A DNA stretch of 64,000 bases from Pseudoalteromonas luteoviolacea (GCF_001750165.1 NZ_CP015411.1:2074001-2138000), one strand, 5' to 3'. Shown: positions 42,785-52,031, counted from the stretch's first letter. Numbers and translations: made by a program. The notes: generated from the letters alone by a model not told the origin.

Positions 42785-43905
42785 GAATGAAAAAGTATTT
42801 GGCGAGTCAATTTTTTGATGGGCACAAATTAAAGAATAATGTTGAGTTTTTGGTTGTTGATGGAAAAATTTCATTTTCGACTCAAGACTGTGAAGACCAA
42901 GCTGAGATCTTAGAAGGTTTGGTAGCACCAGGTCTAATTGACGTGCAGGTAAACGGCGGCGGTGGCGGCTTTTTTAATGCGGAACAAACTGTTGAATGTT
43001 TAAGAACCATTGTTACAGCGCACGCTAAGTATGGTTCAACTGCGCTGATGCCTACACTTATCACAGATAAAGTAGAGGTGATGGCACGCGCTGCTGACGC
43101 AACTGCACAAGCGATTGCGCAGGGTGAGCCTGGAGTTGTTGGTATTCATTTTGAAGGGCCGCATTTGTCGCACCCTAAAAAAGGTACTCACAGTGAGCAA
43201 TATATTAGACCGATTTCTGAAGACGAGTTTGCAATTTATGCGAGACAAGATCTTGGTATAAAGATGGTCACATTGGCACCTGAAACGGTACCACTGGCAG
43301 ATATCAAGCGCTTAATTGACCTAGGTGTTAAAGTAAGTGTTGGTCATTCAAATGCTGACTTTGAAACCACCATGGCTGCCCTAGAAATTGGTGTGGATGG
43401 CTTTACGCACTTATTTAATGCGATGTCAGCTTACACATCTAGAGAGCCGGGGGTTGTTGGCGCCGCGCTTTGGGAAGATAATTCGTGGTGTGGTCTTATT
43501 GTTGATGGCCATCACGTGCACCCAGCATCAGCAAAACTTGCGATCCGTTCAAAGCAACGTGGTAAAATTATGCTTGTTACGGATGCAATGCCTCCTGTTG
43601 GTACCAATGATATGGAATTCGACTTTTTTGACGGTCGAAAGGTCATTAGAACGGGTGATAGGTTGAATTCAACAACCGGTGAGTTGGCGGGCAGTGTACT
43701 TGATATGGCAAGCGCTGTAAGGAACACTGTTAACACGCTTGATGTGACATTGACTGAGGCATTGAGAATGGCCTCATTATATCCTGCTCAATACTTAGGG
43801 TTATCTGACAAAGGCCACCTTTTAGAAGGGGCTGATGCAGACTTTGTAGTATTAAACAACAGTCAAGAAGTTCTGAGTAACTTCATTGGCGGAAAAAAAA
43901 TTTAA
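42781..43905 (+). CDS. nagA: N-acetylglucosamine-6-phosphate deacetylase
   Basis: A 374-residue amidohydrolase that removes the acetyl group of GlcNAc-6-P to give glucosamine-6-P. 'LVAPGLIDVQVNGGGGGFFN' is the N-terminal NagA signature; 'GIHFEGPHLSHPKKGTH' contains the metal-ligand Glu, 'VSVGHSNADFETT' and 'GFTHLFNAM' the metal-ligand His, and 'MLVTDAMPP' the catalytic Asp. Every active-site element is present. Its start overlaps the nagK stop; an ATG at 42787 is an alternative. A clear intrinsic terminator (43924-43944) follows 18 bases after the stop, so nagX may be read only by partial read-through or its own promoter. Confidence 0.95.
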   Translation: MRMKKYLASQFFDGHKLKNNVEFLVVDGKISFSTQDCEDQAEILEGLVAPGLIDVQVNGGGGGFFNAEQTVECLRTIVTAHAKYGSTALMPTLITDKVEVMARAADATAQAIAQGEPGVVGIHFEGPHLSHPKKGTHSEQYIRPISEDEFAIYARQDLGIKMVTLAPETVPLADIKRLIDLGVKVSVGHSNADFETTMAALEIGVDGFTHLFNAMSAYTSREPGVVGAALWEDNSWCGLIVDGHHVHPASAKLAIRSKQRGKIMLVTDAMPPVGTNDMEFDFFDGRKVIRTGDRLNSTTGELAGSVLDMASAVRNTVNTLDVTLTEALRMASLYPAQYLGLSDKGHLLEGADADFVVLNNSQEVLSNFIGGKKI

Positions 43906-43920
43906 AGTTCCCTGGGTAAA

Positions 43921-43952
43921 AAACCCCGCTGCAGTTTAGCGGGGATTTTTTG
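43921..43952 (+). terminator. Terminator between nagA and nagX
   Basis: CCCCGC (43924-43929) pairs with GCGGGG (43939-43944) around a 9-nt loop, followed by ATTTTTTG. It sits inside an otherwise operon-like arrangement and could lower nagX expression. Confidence 0.78.
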
Positions 43953-43972
43953 TTTTTACAGGAAAGGTATTG

Positions 43973-45100
43973 ATGACGAATAAAAAACAACGATTGGCTT
44001 CATTAGATGCACTGCGTGGCATGGACATGTTTTGGATTTTGGGTGGTCAATCTATTTTTGCGGCACTGTTTGTGCTAACTGGGTGGCAAGGCTGGAAACT
44101 ATTTGAAGCACACACTTTGCACAGTCCTTGGCATGGGTTTACATTTTACGACCTAATATTTCCCCTGTTTATATTCTTATCTGGTGTTGCTATGGGCTTG
44201 AGCCCAAAGCGAATTGACCATTTACCCTTTAGTGAGCGCAAACCCTATTATCAAAAAGCAGTGAAACGCCTATTTTTACTGTGTGGTTTAGGCATTATGT
44301 ACAACCATGGCTGGGGTACTGGTATTCCTTTAGCGCTTGATGAAATTAGATACTCTAGCGTGCTTGGTCGTATTGCCATTGCTTGGTTCTTCTGTGCGAT
44401 GTTGGTGTGGCATACGAGTCTTAGAACAACGGGCATTGTTGCTGGCGGTATTTTAGTCGGATATTGGGTTCTACTGAACTTTATTCCAGTGCCAGGTGGC
44501 AGCGCTGGTCAATTAGCTGCACCGGGCACTCATAGTTGGAATGCTTGGTTTGATCAAAACTTACTACCAGGTATTACATATCAAAACAGACCGGTAGATC
44601 CTGAAGGAATACTATCAAGTGTACCTGCTATTGTGAATGCGATTGTAGGGGTATTTGCAGGGCAGCTGATAGCACGTGCAGATAAAATAGGGCAGTGGAA
44701 AACAACCGCTTGGCTATTTGGTGCAGGTGCATTGAGTGTTGCTCTTGGTTGGTTGTGGCATTTACAGTTTCCAGTGAACAAAGAGTTATGGACAAGCTCT
44801 TTTGTGCTAGTAACTGTCGGCTGGAGTGCTATTTTACTCGCTGTATTTTTCGCCTTGGTGGATATTTTGAACGGCCAAAGGTTTGCGTATCCATTTGTAA
44901 TTATCGGTGCTAACTCAATCATTATTTATTTGGCATCGAGTTTAGTGAATTGGGAATTTGTCAGTAAGAGTGTGTTTGGTGGCTTTATCAATGCAGTTGG
45001 GCCTGATTGGCAGCCTCTGTTTGCTGTTATAGCACTGTTGCTCGTCCAATTGCTGGTTCTTCACTGGATGTATAAGCGCAAAATATTTGTTAGTGTTTAA
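43973..45100 (+). CDS. nagX: NagX-type inner-membrane protein (DUF5009)
   Basis: A 375-residue membrane protein with about 10 hydrophobic helices. 'RLASLDALRGMDMFWILGGQSIF' and 'WHGFTFYDLIFPLFIFLSGVAMGLSP' are signatures of the NagX/DUF5009 family related to heparan-alpha-glucosaminide N-acetyltransferase. NagX occurs with GlcNAc or chitooligosaccharide catabolic genes in Shewanella and Pseudoalteromonas, and may act in sugar handling at the inner membrane; its reaction is unproven. The ATG at 43973 (GGAAAGG upstream) is chosen over the TTG at 43970. A terminator follows at 45121-45142. Confidence 0.88.
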   Translation: MTNKKQRLASLDALRGMDMFWILGGQSIFAALFVLTGWQGWKLFEAHTLHSPWHGFTFYDLIFPLFIFLSGVAMGLSPKRIDHLPFSERKPYYQKAVKRLFLLCGLGIMYNHGWGTGIPLALDEIRYSSVLGRIAIAWFFCAMLVWHTSLRTTGIVAGGILVGYWVLLNFIPVPGGSAGQLAAPGTHSWNAWFDQNLLPGITYQNRPVDPEGILSSVPAIVNAIVGVFAGQLIARADKIGQWKTTAWLFGAGALSVALGWLWHLQFPVNKELWTSSFVLVTVGWSAILLAVFFALVDILNGQRFAYPFVIIGANSIIIYLASSLVNWEFVSKSVFGGFINAVGPDWQPLFAVIALLLVQLLVLHWMYKRKIFVSV

Positions 45101-45120
45101 TCTGTAAAGTATTGAGAAAA

Positions 45121-45146
45121 ACGGCCATCTTTTGATGGCCGTTTTT
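45121..45146 (+). terminator. Terminator after nagX
   Basis: ACGGCCATC (45121-45129) pairs with GATGGCCGT (45134-45142) over 9 bp, with a TTTT loop and a T-run. It separates nagX from the nagB unit. Confidence 0.88.
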
Positions 45147-45186
45147 CATTGGCTCAAAAAAAATACAAATTTTTCTTCACTTTTAC

Positions 45187-45215
45187 TTTACAAAGACTTT
45201 TTTTCTGATAATAAT
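45187..45215 (+). promoter_or_regulatory. Candidate nagB promoter
   Basis: TTTACA (45187-45192), 17-bp spacer and AATAAT (45210-45215) resemble a sigma-70 promoter. The -10 box overlaps the operator beginning at 45213, which suits repression. Confidence 0.55.
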
Positions 45216-45230
45216 GACAGCGTTGTCATA
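45213..45230. promoter_or_regulatory. Candidate NagR-type operator upstream of nagB
   Basis: AATGACAGCGTTGTCATA; reverse-complemented, it matches the nagK operator at 41771-41788 at 17 of 18 positions. It is 124 bp before the nagB start. Two copies placed before the two GlcNAc transcription units imply a common repressor, not encoded in the window. Confidence 0.75.
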
Positions 45231-45353
45231 ATGGTAATAACCTAATACAGTGTATCCCAATTAGGTTTAGATCTGACCTTGTTTTGATTGCACGCGAAGC
45301 AGGGTTCAGATCCCATTTTTCTTATTTCAAACTCAACAACGAGCTTTAATATC

Positions 45354-46148
45354 ATGCAAATAGTAATTTTAAAAAATGCTGCTGAAGTCGCTGCTTATGG
45401 TGCAGATATATTTGAAAAACAATTAAATCGCAAAGCAGAGTCGGTGTTGGGTTTAGCAACTGGGTCGACACCTGTTGCTTTGTATCAAAACCTTATCGAG
45501 AAGAACAAACAGGGCGATATTAGCTTTAAAGATGCGATTACGTTTAACCTAGATGAATATTTAGGATTAGAGGGCACGCACCCACAAAGTTATCGCTACT
45601 TCATGAATGAGCAACTGTTCAATCATGTTGATATCAACAAAGACCATACACATGTACCACCGGGTAATGCTAAAAACCCAGTTGAAGCATGCCAAGAGTA
45701 CGAAGCTCATATTGCTGCTGCTGGCGGTATTGATGTTCAATTGCTTGGTATTGGTCGTAACGGACACATTGGTTTTAATGAGCCGTCTTCAGGTTTGACC
45801 TCAAGGACGCGTGTTAAAACTCTGACCAAGGAAACGATTGACGATAATGCACGTTTCTTTGGCCCAGATGAGTACCAGCCACATCTATCAATTACGATGG
45901 GGATCGGTACTATTTTAGATGCTAAGAAAGTTGTGTTGTTAGCGACTGGCGAAAACAAGGCTGAAGCAATCAAAGCAACAGTCGAAGGCCCGTTAACGGC
46001 GTCTTGCCCTGCATCAGCACTACAATTACACCGTGATGCGGTTATTGTGATTGACGAAGCTGCGGCCAGCAAGTTAGACAATATTGAGTTTTACAAACAC
46101 ATCGAAGCTGAAAACCAAAAGCTTCAAGCACATCTTGCCTCTCTGTAG
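45354..46148 (+). CDS. nagB: Glucosamine-6-phosphate deaminase
   Basis: A 264-residue enzyme that converts glucosamine-6-P to fructose-6-P and ammonia, the step that feeds GlcNAc carbon into glycolysis. 'LGLATGSTPVALYQNL', 'TFNLDEYLGL' and 'GIGRNGHIGFNEPSS' are its signatures; the Asp of the E. coli loop GNDGH is Asn here, as in the Gram-positive-type enzymes, and the catalytic His is present. The ATG at 45354 matches the length of E. coli NagB (266); the frame extends to 45288. It is a separate transcription unit with its own operator and terminator. Confidence 0.95.
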   Translation: MQIVILKNAAEVAAYGADIFEKQLNRKAESVLGLATGSTPVALYQNLIEKNKQGDISFKDAITFNLDEYLGLEGTHPQSYRYFMNEQLFNHVDINKDHTHVPPGNAKNPVEACQEYEAHIAAAGGIDVQLLGIGRNGHIGFNEPSSGLTSRTRVKTLTKETIDDNARFFGPDEYQPHLSITMGIGTILDAKKVVLLATGENKAEAIKATVEGPLTASCPASALQLHRDAVIVIDEAAASKLDNIEFYKHIEAENQKLQAHLASL

Positions 46149-46162
46149 TGTGAATTCACACT
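46147..46162. repeat. Palindrome at nagB stop
   Basis: AGTGTGAATTCACACT is a perfect 16-bp palindrome that begins within the nagB stop codon. It may add a second stem ahead of the terminator. Confidence 0.6.
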
Positions 46163-46169
46163 GTAGTTT

Positions 46170-46193
46170 AAAGCCCGAAAGGGCTTTTTTTTT
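46170..46193 (+). terminator. Terminator after nagB
   Basis: AAAGCCC (46170-46176), GAAA tetraloop, GGGCTTT (46181-46187), then a run of T. It is a textbook intrinsic terminator. Confidence 0.9.
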
Positions 46194-46406
46194 GCCTAAA
46201 TACTTGGCAAACAACGTGACTATTGTTAGCGTGACAGCATAGAGACTAAAATTAGTTTTTGTACATTAATAGTCGTGTTTTCTTTGATTAAATAATGGCG
46301 GTTTGGCTGTGCTTAATATGCCTTTTATGGTAACGGACGATCCAGTTATTTAATTAAAAATGAGCTTCTGCTTTAGTTAGGTAACCCACATTAAAGGACA
46401 AAGTGC

Positions 46407-47360
46407 TTGTTGTACTATACACAAATGACGCTAGATAGAGCGTCAGCTCAGCGTAAAGATAAAAACTGGCTTTTAACTCAATATGGAGAGAAAAGCCGCT
46501 GGTTGCTCATTCATAATGATCAAAACCTTTTCACAGCCGACTTAACCGAGTTAGCCTTTATTCGGCAGTCACAAATAGAACATCTGGATAGGCGAGACGC
46601 CGTTTTTTTAGGTAAAGACGAACAGTTTTCCTATTTTGCTTTAGATGTGTCCAGTATTGATTTGAGTGAGTTACAAAAACAATTAAATGTGTGCACAGAA
46701 GCGCATACTGAAGGACAATATCGCTTTGCTGACATGAGAAAAGTGGGCCCTAAACTCGAGCGGGTGAGTGGTTCTATTGGCGTGTTAGCTCGGGGGCTAA
46801 GTTATTGGCATAAGACGCACTGTTATTGTGGTCGATGCGGTCACAAAAATATCCCAGTTGAAGCCGGTCATGCAAGACTCTGCACAAACAAAGCGTGTAA
46901 GCATATGACGTTCCCAAGAACTGACCCCGCTGTGATCATGTTGGTCACGCATACATTTAAAGATGGTGTAGAACGTTGCTTATTAGGCCGACAAGAGGCT
47001 TGGCCAGAAGGGGTATATTCAACGCTTGCAGGCTTTGTCGATCCTGGTGAAACATTAGAGCAAGCAGTCGCCAGAGAAGTAGAAGAAGAAGCCGGTGTCA
47101 TTGTGGATGACGTGCAGTATTTGGCATCTCAGCCTTGGCCATTTCCATCGTCATTGATGCTAGGCTTTATCGCAACGGCTAAGACCACAGATATTTTTGT
47201 TGAGCAGGATGAACTTGAGCAAGCCCATTGGTTCTCAAGAGCCGACCTTGATACTTTTGGTCAATGGGGCGATGATGCACCTGGTTTAAAATTGACTAGA
47301 CCTGACTCAATATCACGTTTTTTAGTTGAACATTGGCGTCAACTTCCAGAAAAAGAGTAA
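46407..47360 (+). CDS. nudC: NAD(+) diphosphatase NudC
   Basis: A 317-residue Nudix hydrolase that cleaves NAD(H) and removes NAD caps from RNA. A zinc ribbon is seen in 'CYCGRCGHKN' and 'LCTNKACKHMTFPR', the Nudix box is in 'GFVDPGETLEQAVAREVEEEAGV', and 'SQPWPFPSSLMLGF' is the NudC-specific signature. The TTG at 46407 has AAAGGA 8 nt upstream; a second TTG at 46410 and an ATG at 46425 are alternatives. metC follows after only 3 nt, so the pair are cotranscribed. Confidence 0.94.
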   Translation: MLYYTQMTLDRASAQRKDKNWLLTQYGEKSRWLLIHNDQNLFTADLTELAFIRQSQIEHLDRRDAVFLGKDEQFSYFALDVSSIDLSELQKQLNVCTEAHTEGQYRFADMRKVGPKLERVSGSIGVLARGLSYWHKTHCYCGRCGHKNIPVEAGHARLCTNKACKHMTFPRTDPAVIMLVTHTFKDGVERCLLGRQEAWPEGVYSTLAGFVDPGETLEQAVAREVEEEAGVIVDDVQYLASQPWPFPSSLMLGFIATAKTTDIFVEQDELEQAHWFSRADLDTFGQWGDDAPGLKLTRPDSISRFLVEHWRQLPEKE

Positions 47361-47363
47361 CGA

Positions 47364-48533
47364 ATGAAAAAAAATACTAGGTTAGCCAGTGCAGGCCGAA
47401 AATCTCAATATACTCAAGGAACTGTGAACCCGGTTGTACAACGTGCATCGACCGTGGTTTTTGATTCTGTGGCAGATATGCATGAAGCGATTAAAGAGCG
47501 CGGCAATCGCACTTTATTTTATGGCCGCCGAGGCACAAATACGCATTATGCTCTGCAAGATGCCATTACTGAATTAGAAAATGGTGCAGGGTGCGCATTG
47601 TATCCAAGTGGTGCAGCGGCCATTAGCCAAAGCTTACTGTCATTTTTAAAAGCTGGTGATCACCTATTGATGGTGGACACCGCTTATGAGCCAACACGCG
47701 ATTTATGTGACAAGATTTTAGCAGGCCTTGGGATCACCACAACTTATTATGACCCTATGATTGGGGCCGGTATTAAAGCGCTGATCCAAGATAATACCAA
47801 GGTGCTGTTTTTAGAATCGCCGGGTTCAATTACCATGGAAGTCCAAGATGTCCCAGCTCTGGTTAAAGAAGCCAAAGCACATGGCTTAATGACCATGTTA
47901 GATAATACATATGGTAATGGCTGGCATTATCGCCCACTTGACCATGGTGTTGATATCAGTATTCAAGCAGCGACTAAATACATTGTTGGTCACTCTGATG
48001 TGATGATGGGCGTGGCGGTTGCCAATGAAGAATATTGGCCTGTGCTTAGAGAAAACTCTTATTTGTTAGGCCAGTGCACCTCGGCAGATGATGCATACCT
48101 TGCATTACGTGGTTTGCGCACGATGCCGGTGCGTTTGCAGCAACATGAGAAAAGTGCAATCGAGGTGGCAAAGTGGGTCGCGCAGCATCCACTTGTGGAT
48201 CATGTTCGCCACCCAGCGTTGCCTTCAAACCCAGGTCATGAACACTTTATGCGTGACTTTGATGGCAGTAATGGCTTGTTTTCATTTGTAATGAAAACCG
48301 GAAATCAAAAAGCCATTAATCGCTTCTTAGATAGCTTGCATCACTTTAAAATGGGCTTTTCCTGGGGTGGGTTTGAGAGCTTAGTGACAGCGAATCGCTC
48401 AATGTCCGCCTTAAGAACAACAACTGGCTGGGAGCATGGACCAATTATACGATTGCATATCGGTCTGGAAGATGTTGAAGACTTAATTGCAGATTTAGAG
48501 CAAGCACTTGCTGTGTATGAGTCACATTTATAA
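47364..48533 (+). CDS. metC: Cystathionine beta-lyase MetC
   Basis: A 389-residue PLP enzyme that splits cystathionine to homocysteine, pyruvate and ammonia in methionine synthesis. The PLP Lys is K205 in 'SIQAATKYIVGHSDVMMG', 'ALYPSGAAAISQSLLSF' forms part of the cofactor pocket, 'LFYGRRGTNTHYALQDAI' carries the Tyr/Arg phosphate-side residues and 'SPGSITMEVQDVPAL' is typical of MetC. Its ATG lies 3 nt after nudC. It ends in a 13-bp terminator that also serves the convergent sbcB. Confidence 0.94.
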   Translation: MKKNTRLASAGRKSQYTQGTVNPVVQRASTVVFDSVADMHEAIKERGNRTLFYGRRGTNTHYALQDAITELENGAGCALYPSGAAAISQSLLSFLKAGDHLLMVDTAYEPTRDLCDKILAGLGITTTYYDPMIGAGIKALIQDNTKVLFLESPGSITMEVQDVPALVKEAKAHGLMTMLDNTYGNGWHYRPLDHGVDISIQAATKYIVGHSDVMMGVAVANEEYWPVLRENSYLLGQCTSADDAYLALRGLRTMPVRLQQHEKSAIEVAKWVAQHPLVDHVRHPALPSNPGHEHFMRDFDGSNGLFSFVMKTGNQKAINRFLDSLHHFKMGFSWGGFESLVTANRSMSALRTTTGWEHGPIIRLHIGLEDVEDLIADLEQALAVYESHL

Positions 48534-48541
48534 ATGCATGC

Positions 48542-48573
48542 AAAAGAGGCTGTTAGAAACAGCCTCTTTTTCT
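48542..48573. terminator. Bidirectional terminator, metC/sbcB
   Basis: AAAAGAGGCTGTT (48542-48554) pairs perfectly with AACAGCCTCTTTT (48558-48570) over 13 bp with an AGA loop. It ends both metC and sbcB. Confidence 0.92.
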
Positions 48574-50043
48574 TTATAAACTTTGTGCGTAGTGATAAAG
48601 CGCTTTGAGTATGGTGACTTTTTTCTCGTTGCCTTCATGTTCATAGACAAGGTTTTCAAGTGTCAGCATGAAGTCTTGCGCATTGATTGACGGGTTGTCT
48701 TCACCATGCATTAACTTACCTTGGCAATACTTTCTCCATGTTTCTAATTCAGACTGAGATAGGCTTTCAGGCCAGTTTCTCGCTCGATATCTAAACAGTA
48801 AAGTATGGAATTTCGGATCTTCAAATTCAAGTGCTAAGCTGCCTAATTCGACCGGTGAGGCATTGCGAACAATCGCTAGTTTGGCTTTGTCAGCTTTACT
48901 GATAAAGCCGTTGTAAAGCTGGTAGTCAGGATTGGTTGTATCACTGAAGTCGCCTTGCTCAGCAAATACTTGAGAGACTTTGTCGCGCAGTTCTGGGTGT
49001 GCTTTTAAAAACTTTAAGTGCTCCAAACATTGCTCTCTATCAATACCTAACCGCGCTGCATTTTCTGGTAGTAAGGTTTTTGCAGGGGCTATGATAGGGC
49101 ACTTGTTTAAATGCACAAGCTTGAGCCCAACAGGTAGCATACCGTCTTCAAGCTCAGAGTGTTTGGTGTATAGCCGCTCGCGTAGTTCTTCAACAGATAA
49201 ATCAACTAACACGCTGGGGTCATGCGTCAAGTTAAAGCACACCACGGCATTTTTATTAACTGGGTGAAAGCTCATTGGCGCAATCCAAGTCGTGCAGCCT
49301 TGTGTTGCTGGGATGCGTGATGAGGTATGCACTAAAGGCTGCATGTTAAACACATCAACAATGTCAGTGAGTGCCTTTTTGGTTCTTAAGTTAAAGAAAA
49401 ACTGATAAAGTTTTGGCTGTTTTTCTTTGATCAGCTTAGCCAGGGCAATGGTTGCGGTAACATCGCTCAAGGCATCGTGTGCCGCACTGTGTTCAATGCC
49501 ATTGGCAACAGTGAGCTCTTCGAGCCTAAAGCTTGGTGATCCATCTTCTTTCAATGGCCATTCAATGCCTTCTGGGCGCAGCGCATAACACGCTCTGACT
49601 AAGTCAATAATATCCCAACGGCTATTCCCATTTTGCCACTCGCGCTCATAAGGGTCGTAAAAATTACGGTAAAGGCTGTAACGCGTTACTTCATCATCAA
49701 AGCGAATGCTGTTGTAACCTGCAACACAGGTATTTGCTTTACTAAACTCGGCGTGAATTTTTGCCATAAATTCGCTTTCAGGCAAGCCGTGTTTCAGTGC
49801 ATGTTGCGGTGTAATGCCAGTGATCAAACAGGCTTCTGGGTGTGGCAAATAATCTGGTGCAGGTTGGCAATACTCAATAAGTGGCTCGCCAATAATGTTT
49901 AAGTCGTAATCGGTTCTGATACCTGCAAACTGACTGGGTCTGTCTTTTTGAGGGCTTGCCCCCCAAGTTTCGTAATCGTGCCAATAGATTGTGGGGATGT
50001 TGTCATTATTGTTTGGCGCTTGATGTTGCTCTGTTTTATTCAT
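48574..50043 (-). CDS. sbcB: Exodeoxyribonuclease I (SbcB)
   Basis: A 489-residue 3'-5' single-strand DNA exonuclease of the DEDDh class, with a role in recombination and mismatch repair. The catalytic residues are seen in 'IYWHDYETWG' (D23, E25), 'YNSIRFDDEV' and 'HDALSDVTATI' (His and Asp). 'FAGIRTDYDLNIIGEP' and 'PDYLPHPEACLITGITPQ' are family signatures, and the C-terminal SH3-like/helical part is complete. The N-terminal 15 residues are a small extension compared with E. coli (475 residues). Confidence 0.96.
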   Translation of the reverse strand: MNKTEQHQAPNNNDNIPTIYWHDYETWGASPQKDRPSQFAGIRTDYDLNIIGEPLIEYCQPAPDYLPHPEACLITGITPQHALKHGLPESEFMAKIHAEFSKANTCVAGYNSIRFDDEVTRYSLYRNFYDPYEREWQNGNSRWDIIDLVRACYALRPEGIEWPLKEDGSPSFRLEELTVANGIEHSAAHDALSDVTATIALAKLIKEKQPKLYQFFFNLRTKKALTDIVDVFNMQPLVHTSSRIPATQGCTTWIAPMSFHPVNKNAVVCFNLTHDPSVLVDLSVEELRERLYTKHSELEDGMLPVGLKLVHLNKCPIIAPAKTLLPENAARLGIDREQCLEHLKFLKAHPELRDKVSQVFAEQGDFSDTTNPDYQLYNGFISKADKAKLAIVRNASPVELGSLALEFEDPKFHTLLFRYRARNWPESLSQSELETWRKYCQGKLMHGEDNPSINAQDFMLTLENLVYEHEGNEKKVTILKALYHYAQSL

Positions 50044-50325
50044 ATATCGATCAGTTATCTACACACTGTATTTATAGTCTTTGTTAGTGTTTCTCGCTGC
50101 GTCAGTTAAGTGTGTATGAATCTGTTACTTATTACACGATACGAGTTGGCACGGAACTATCTAATTTCGTTAATTCAAAATTTCTAGGTTTATTGTCTCA
50201 TATAGACGCCTTATGCGTAAAACGAAACATTTGCTAAGTGGCGACGTACAACAATTAATGGTTAATTAGCTATTGTACTCTCGCTTTTCTGTCACTTCAG
50301 CTATCAATATGAGTCTTTAGCTTCA

Positions 50326-51339
50326 TCACAAATACGCATTAAACCAATTTGCTAATTCCTCGAATGACTCTTTTTTGTTCAACTTTAAGTTATGATAATC
50401 GTCTGGGTATAGGACCAGTTTGTGCTCAATGTCGTGCAAGGCAAACGCTTTGGCTAATTCGACGGATTGTTCATGAGAGACGCGTCTATCATCGGTACCG
50501 TGTAAAAGCAGGATAGGGGTATTTTTTGGCAGTGTATTCGCCCAGTGTAGCACTGAACGTTGATTCAACGTGTGTTGCTTATTGGCTTTATAATTAGGGA
50601 TCCTGTGTTTATAAACGCGTTCCATTTCTGGTCTTCTTTCGAGCTGTTTTGCGAGATCAGAAACTCCAGCAATGGCGGCAAGGGCTTTTATGTTGGGCAT
50701 CTTTTTGACTGCAAGGTAACTTTGCATTGCCCCTCGGCTTGCGCCATACATACCTACTCGTTGACTGTCAGCACCGTGAATATGAGGGATAAGCTCGTTA
50801 AGTGCTACGACGTCATTGACATCTGCCCCGCCAAATTCATCTAATGGGACCTGTGGTTTTTTGCTTTGTCTATACTGACTGCCAATGATCACAAACCCCT
50901 TATCAGCAAGGGGAAATAAATTCGCCATGAGCGGTCCCAAAGTCATGTTTCCAAAGCTGCCATTCCCTCCTCGATTGTAGATTAAGACAGGGAGCTTGCC
51001 TTCATGGGACTTGGGTTTAATGACATAACCGTCAACTTCTAAGCCGTCGACAGAATATGTAAAATGCTGGCAAGCCAAGTTATTTTTATATTCATTAAAC
51101 TGGCTTTTTGGAAACCATTTAACAAACCGCTTCATGGCCATATCGACTTTTTCGTCTGATTTTAACCGTCTGGTATATTTATTTTTCATGGTTGCTTGCC
51201 AAGCTTCATAACTAAAACCAAAACAAGTACTGTGCGCTTTTACATTGCTGTGCTTTATGAGCGGGGGGCTTTGTGTTTTAGCCGCATGTGAGTTGGCTGA
51301 TAGCATTATGATTGCAGTAAATATGGTAAGCTTTTTCAA
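50326..51339 (-). CDS. Exported serine hydrolase (prolyl oligopeptidase-like)
   Basis: A 337-residue alpha/beta hydrolase with a signal peptide (MKKLTIFTAIIMLSANSHA). The catalytic triad can be placed: Ser in GASRGAMQSY (a GxSxG elbow), Asp in LHGTDDRRVS, and His in PDDYHNLKL. 'VLIYNRGGNGSFG' supplies the oxyanion-hole strand. This belongs with the S9/DPP-like and acyl-peptidase hydrolases that act in the periplasm; the substrate is unknown. Upstream is a 200-bp gap before the DUF2799 gene, so it is probably transcribed alone. Confidence 0.85.
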   Translation of the reverse strand: MKKLTIFTAIIMLSANSHAAKTQSPPLIKHSNVKAHSTCFGFSYEAWQATMKNKYTRRLKSDEKVDMAMKRFVKWFPKSQFNEYKNNLACQHFTYSVDGLEVDGYVIKPKSHEGKLPVLIYNRGGNGSFGNMTLGPLMANLFPLADKGFVIIGSQYRQSKKPQVPLDEFGGADVNDVVALNELIPHIHGADSQRVGMYGASRGAMQSYLAVKKMPNIKALAAIAGVSDLAKQLERRPEMERVYKHRIPNYKANKQHTLNQRSVLHWANTLPKNTPILLLHGTDDRRVSHEQSVELAKAFALHDIEHKLVLYPDDYHNLKLNKKESFEELANWFNAYL

Positions 51340-51562
51340 TTGACTATACTCCTTTCAAATTGAAGTTGCATATTATAATGAGGCGTAACTAAACTAAAGC
51401 TGAACTTAGATGTTTTATTTTATCTACAACATAAATAATGAATGTCGCATTTTCTTTAGAAGAGAAATGGTTCAGGGGGGAGATTTAAGTCACGCTTGGG
51501 TGTTGAGAAGTGGGCATGCTGACTATTCAAAACTGATTGTCAGCAATTGGCAACCCATTAAT

Positions 51563-52021
51563 TTACCTTATTTCTAGTCTTGGCTTTTCTTTGCTTATTT
51601 GATTTTGTTTATGTCGGTATACTTCTCTTTTTTGTCTTGCCATATACTCGTCAATCTCTGTGCGTTTACGTTGCCCAAGTGCAAACCCTTTTCGATAAGC
51701 TTGTTGTAAATCAAAAGGGCAAATATCAGTTTGGGTACTTCCTTCAGTTGCGTGCTGATATCCTGTCTCATAAGTACAGTATTCGATTAAGCCTGCGCTA
51801 TAACCACTGACAAATTGATTTTGTGCATTGGGGGGGAGAGTATCTCCACAGGTTTTCTTTACAGCGTCAAAAAGCCTGACATTTTCGCCTGATAGGGCTG
51901 TTTTATGACCCAGTGCTTGCCAGCTTTCTGAACCACAATTGGCATAGTCGAAGGTGTACTTTGTTGAGCTACATCCTGTTACTAATGTGACAAAAATAGA
52001 CCAGAGTGTGATACGAACCAT
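51563..52021 (-). CDS. DUF2799 family lipoprotein
   Basis: A 152-residue lipoprotein. The start MVRITLWSIFVTLVTGCSS carries a lipobox ending at Cys17. The ATG at 52021 has AAGGAG 7 nt upstream; the frame is open to 52072. 'FDYANCGSESWQALGHKTAL' and 'FVSGYSAGLIEYC...GYQHATEG' then 'CPFDLQQAYRKGFALGQ' match the DUF2799 family, envelope proteins with no known function. The start overlaps the end of the TPR gene's coding region only slightly (10-nt gap), so it is probably the last gene of the TonB operon. Confidence 0.8.
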   Translation of the reverse strand: MVRITLWSIFVTLVTGCSSTKYTFDYANCGSESWQALGHKTALSGENVRLFDAVKKTCGDTLPPNAQNQFVSGYSAGLIEYCTYETGYQHATEGSTQTDICPFDLQQAYRKGFALGQRKRTEIDEYMARQKREVYRHKQNQISKEKPRLEIR

Positions 52022-52031
52022 CTTATGCTCC

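Noticed and set aside
45777..45791. NagB loop Asp-to-Asn as a defect
   Set aside because: GxNGH is the normal form in Gram-positive-type NagB enzymes, and the catalytic His is present, so it is not a loss of function.
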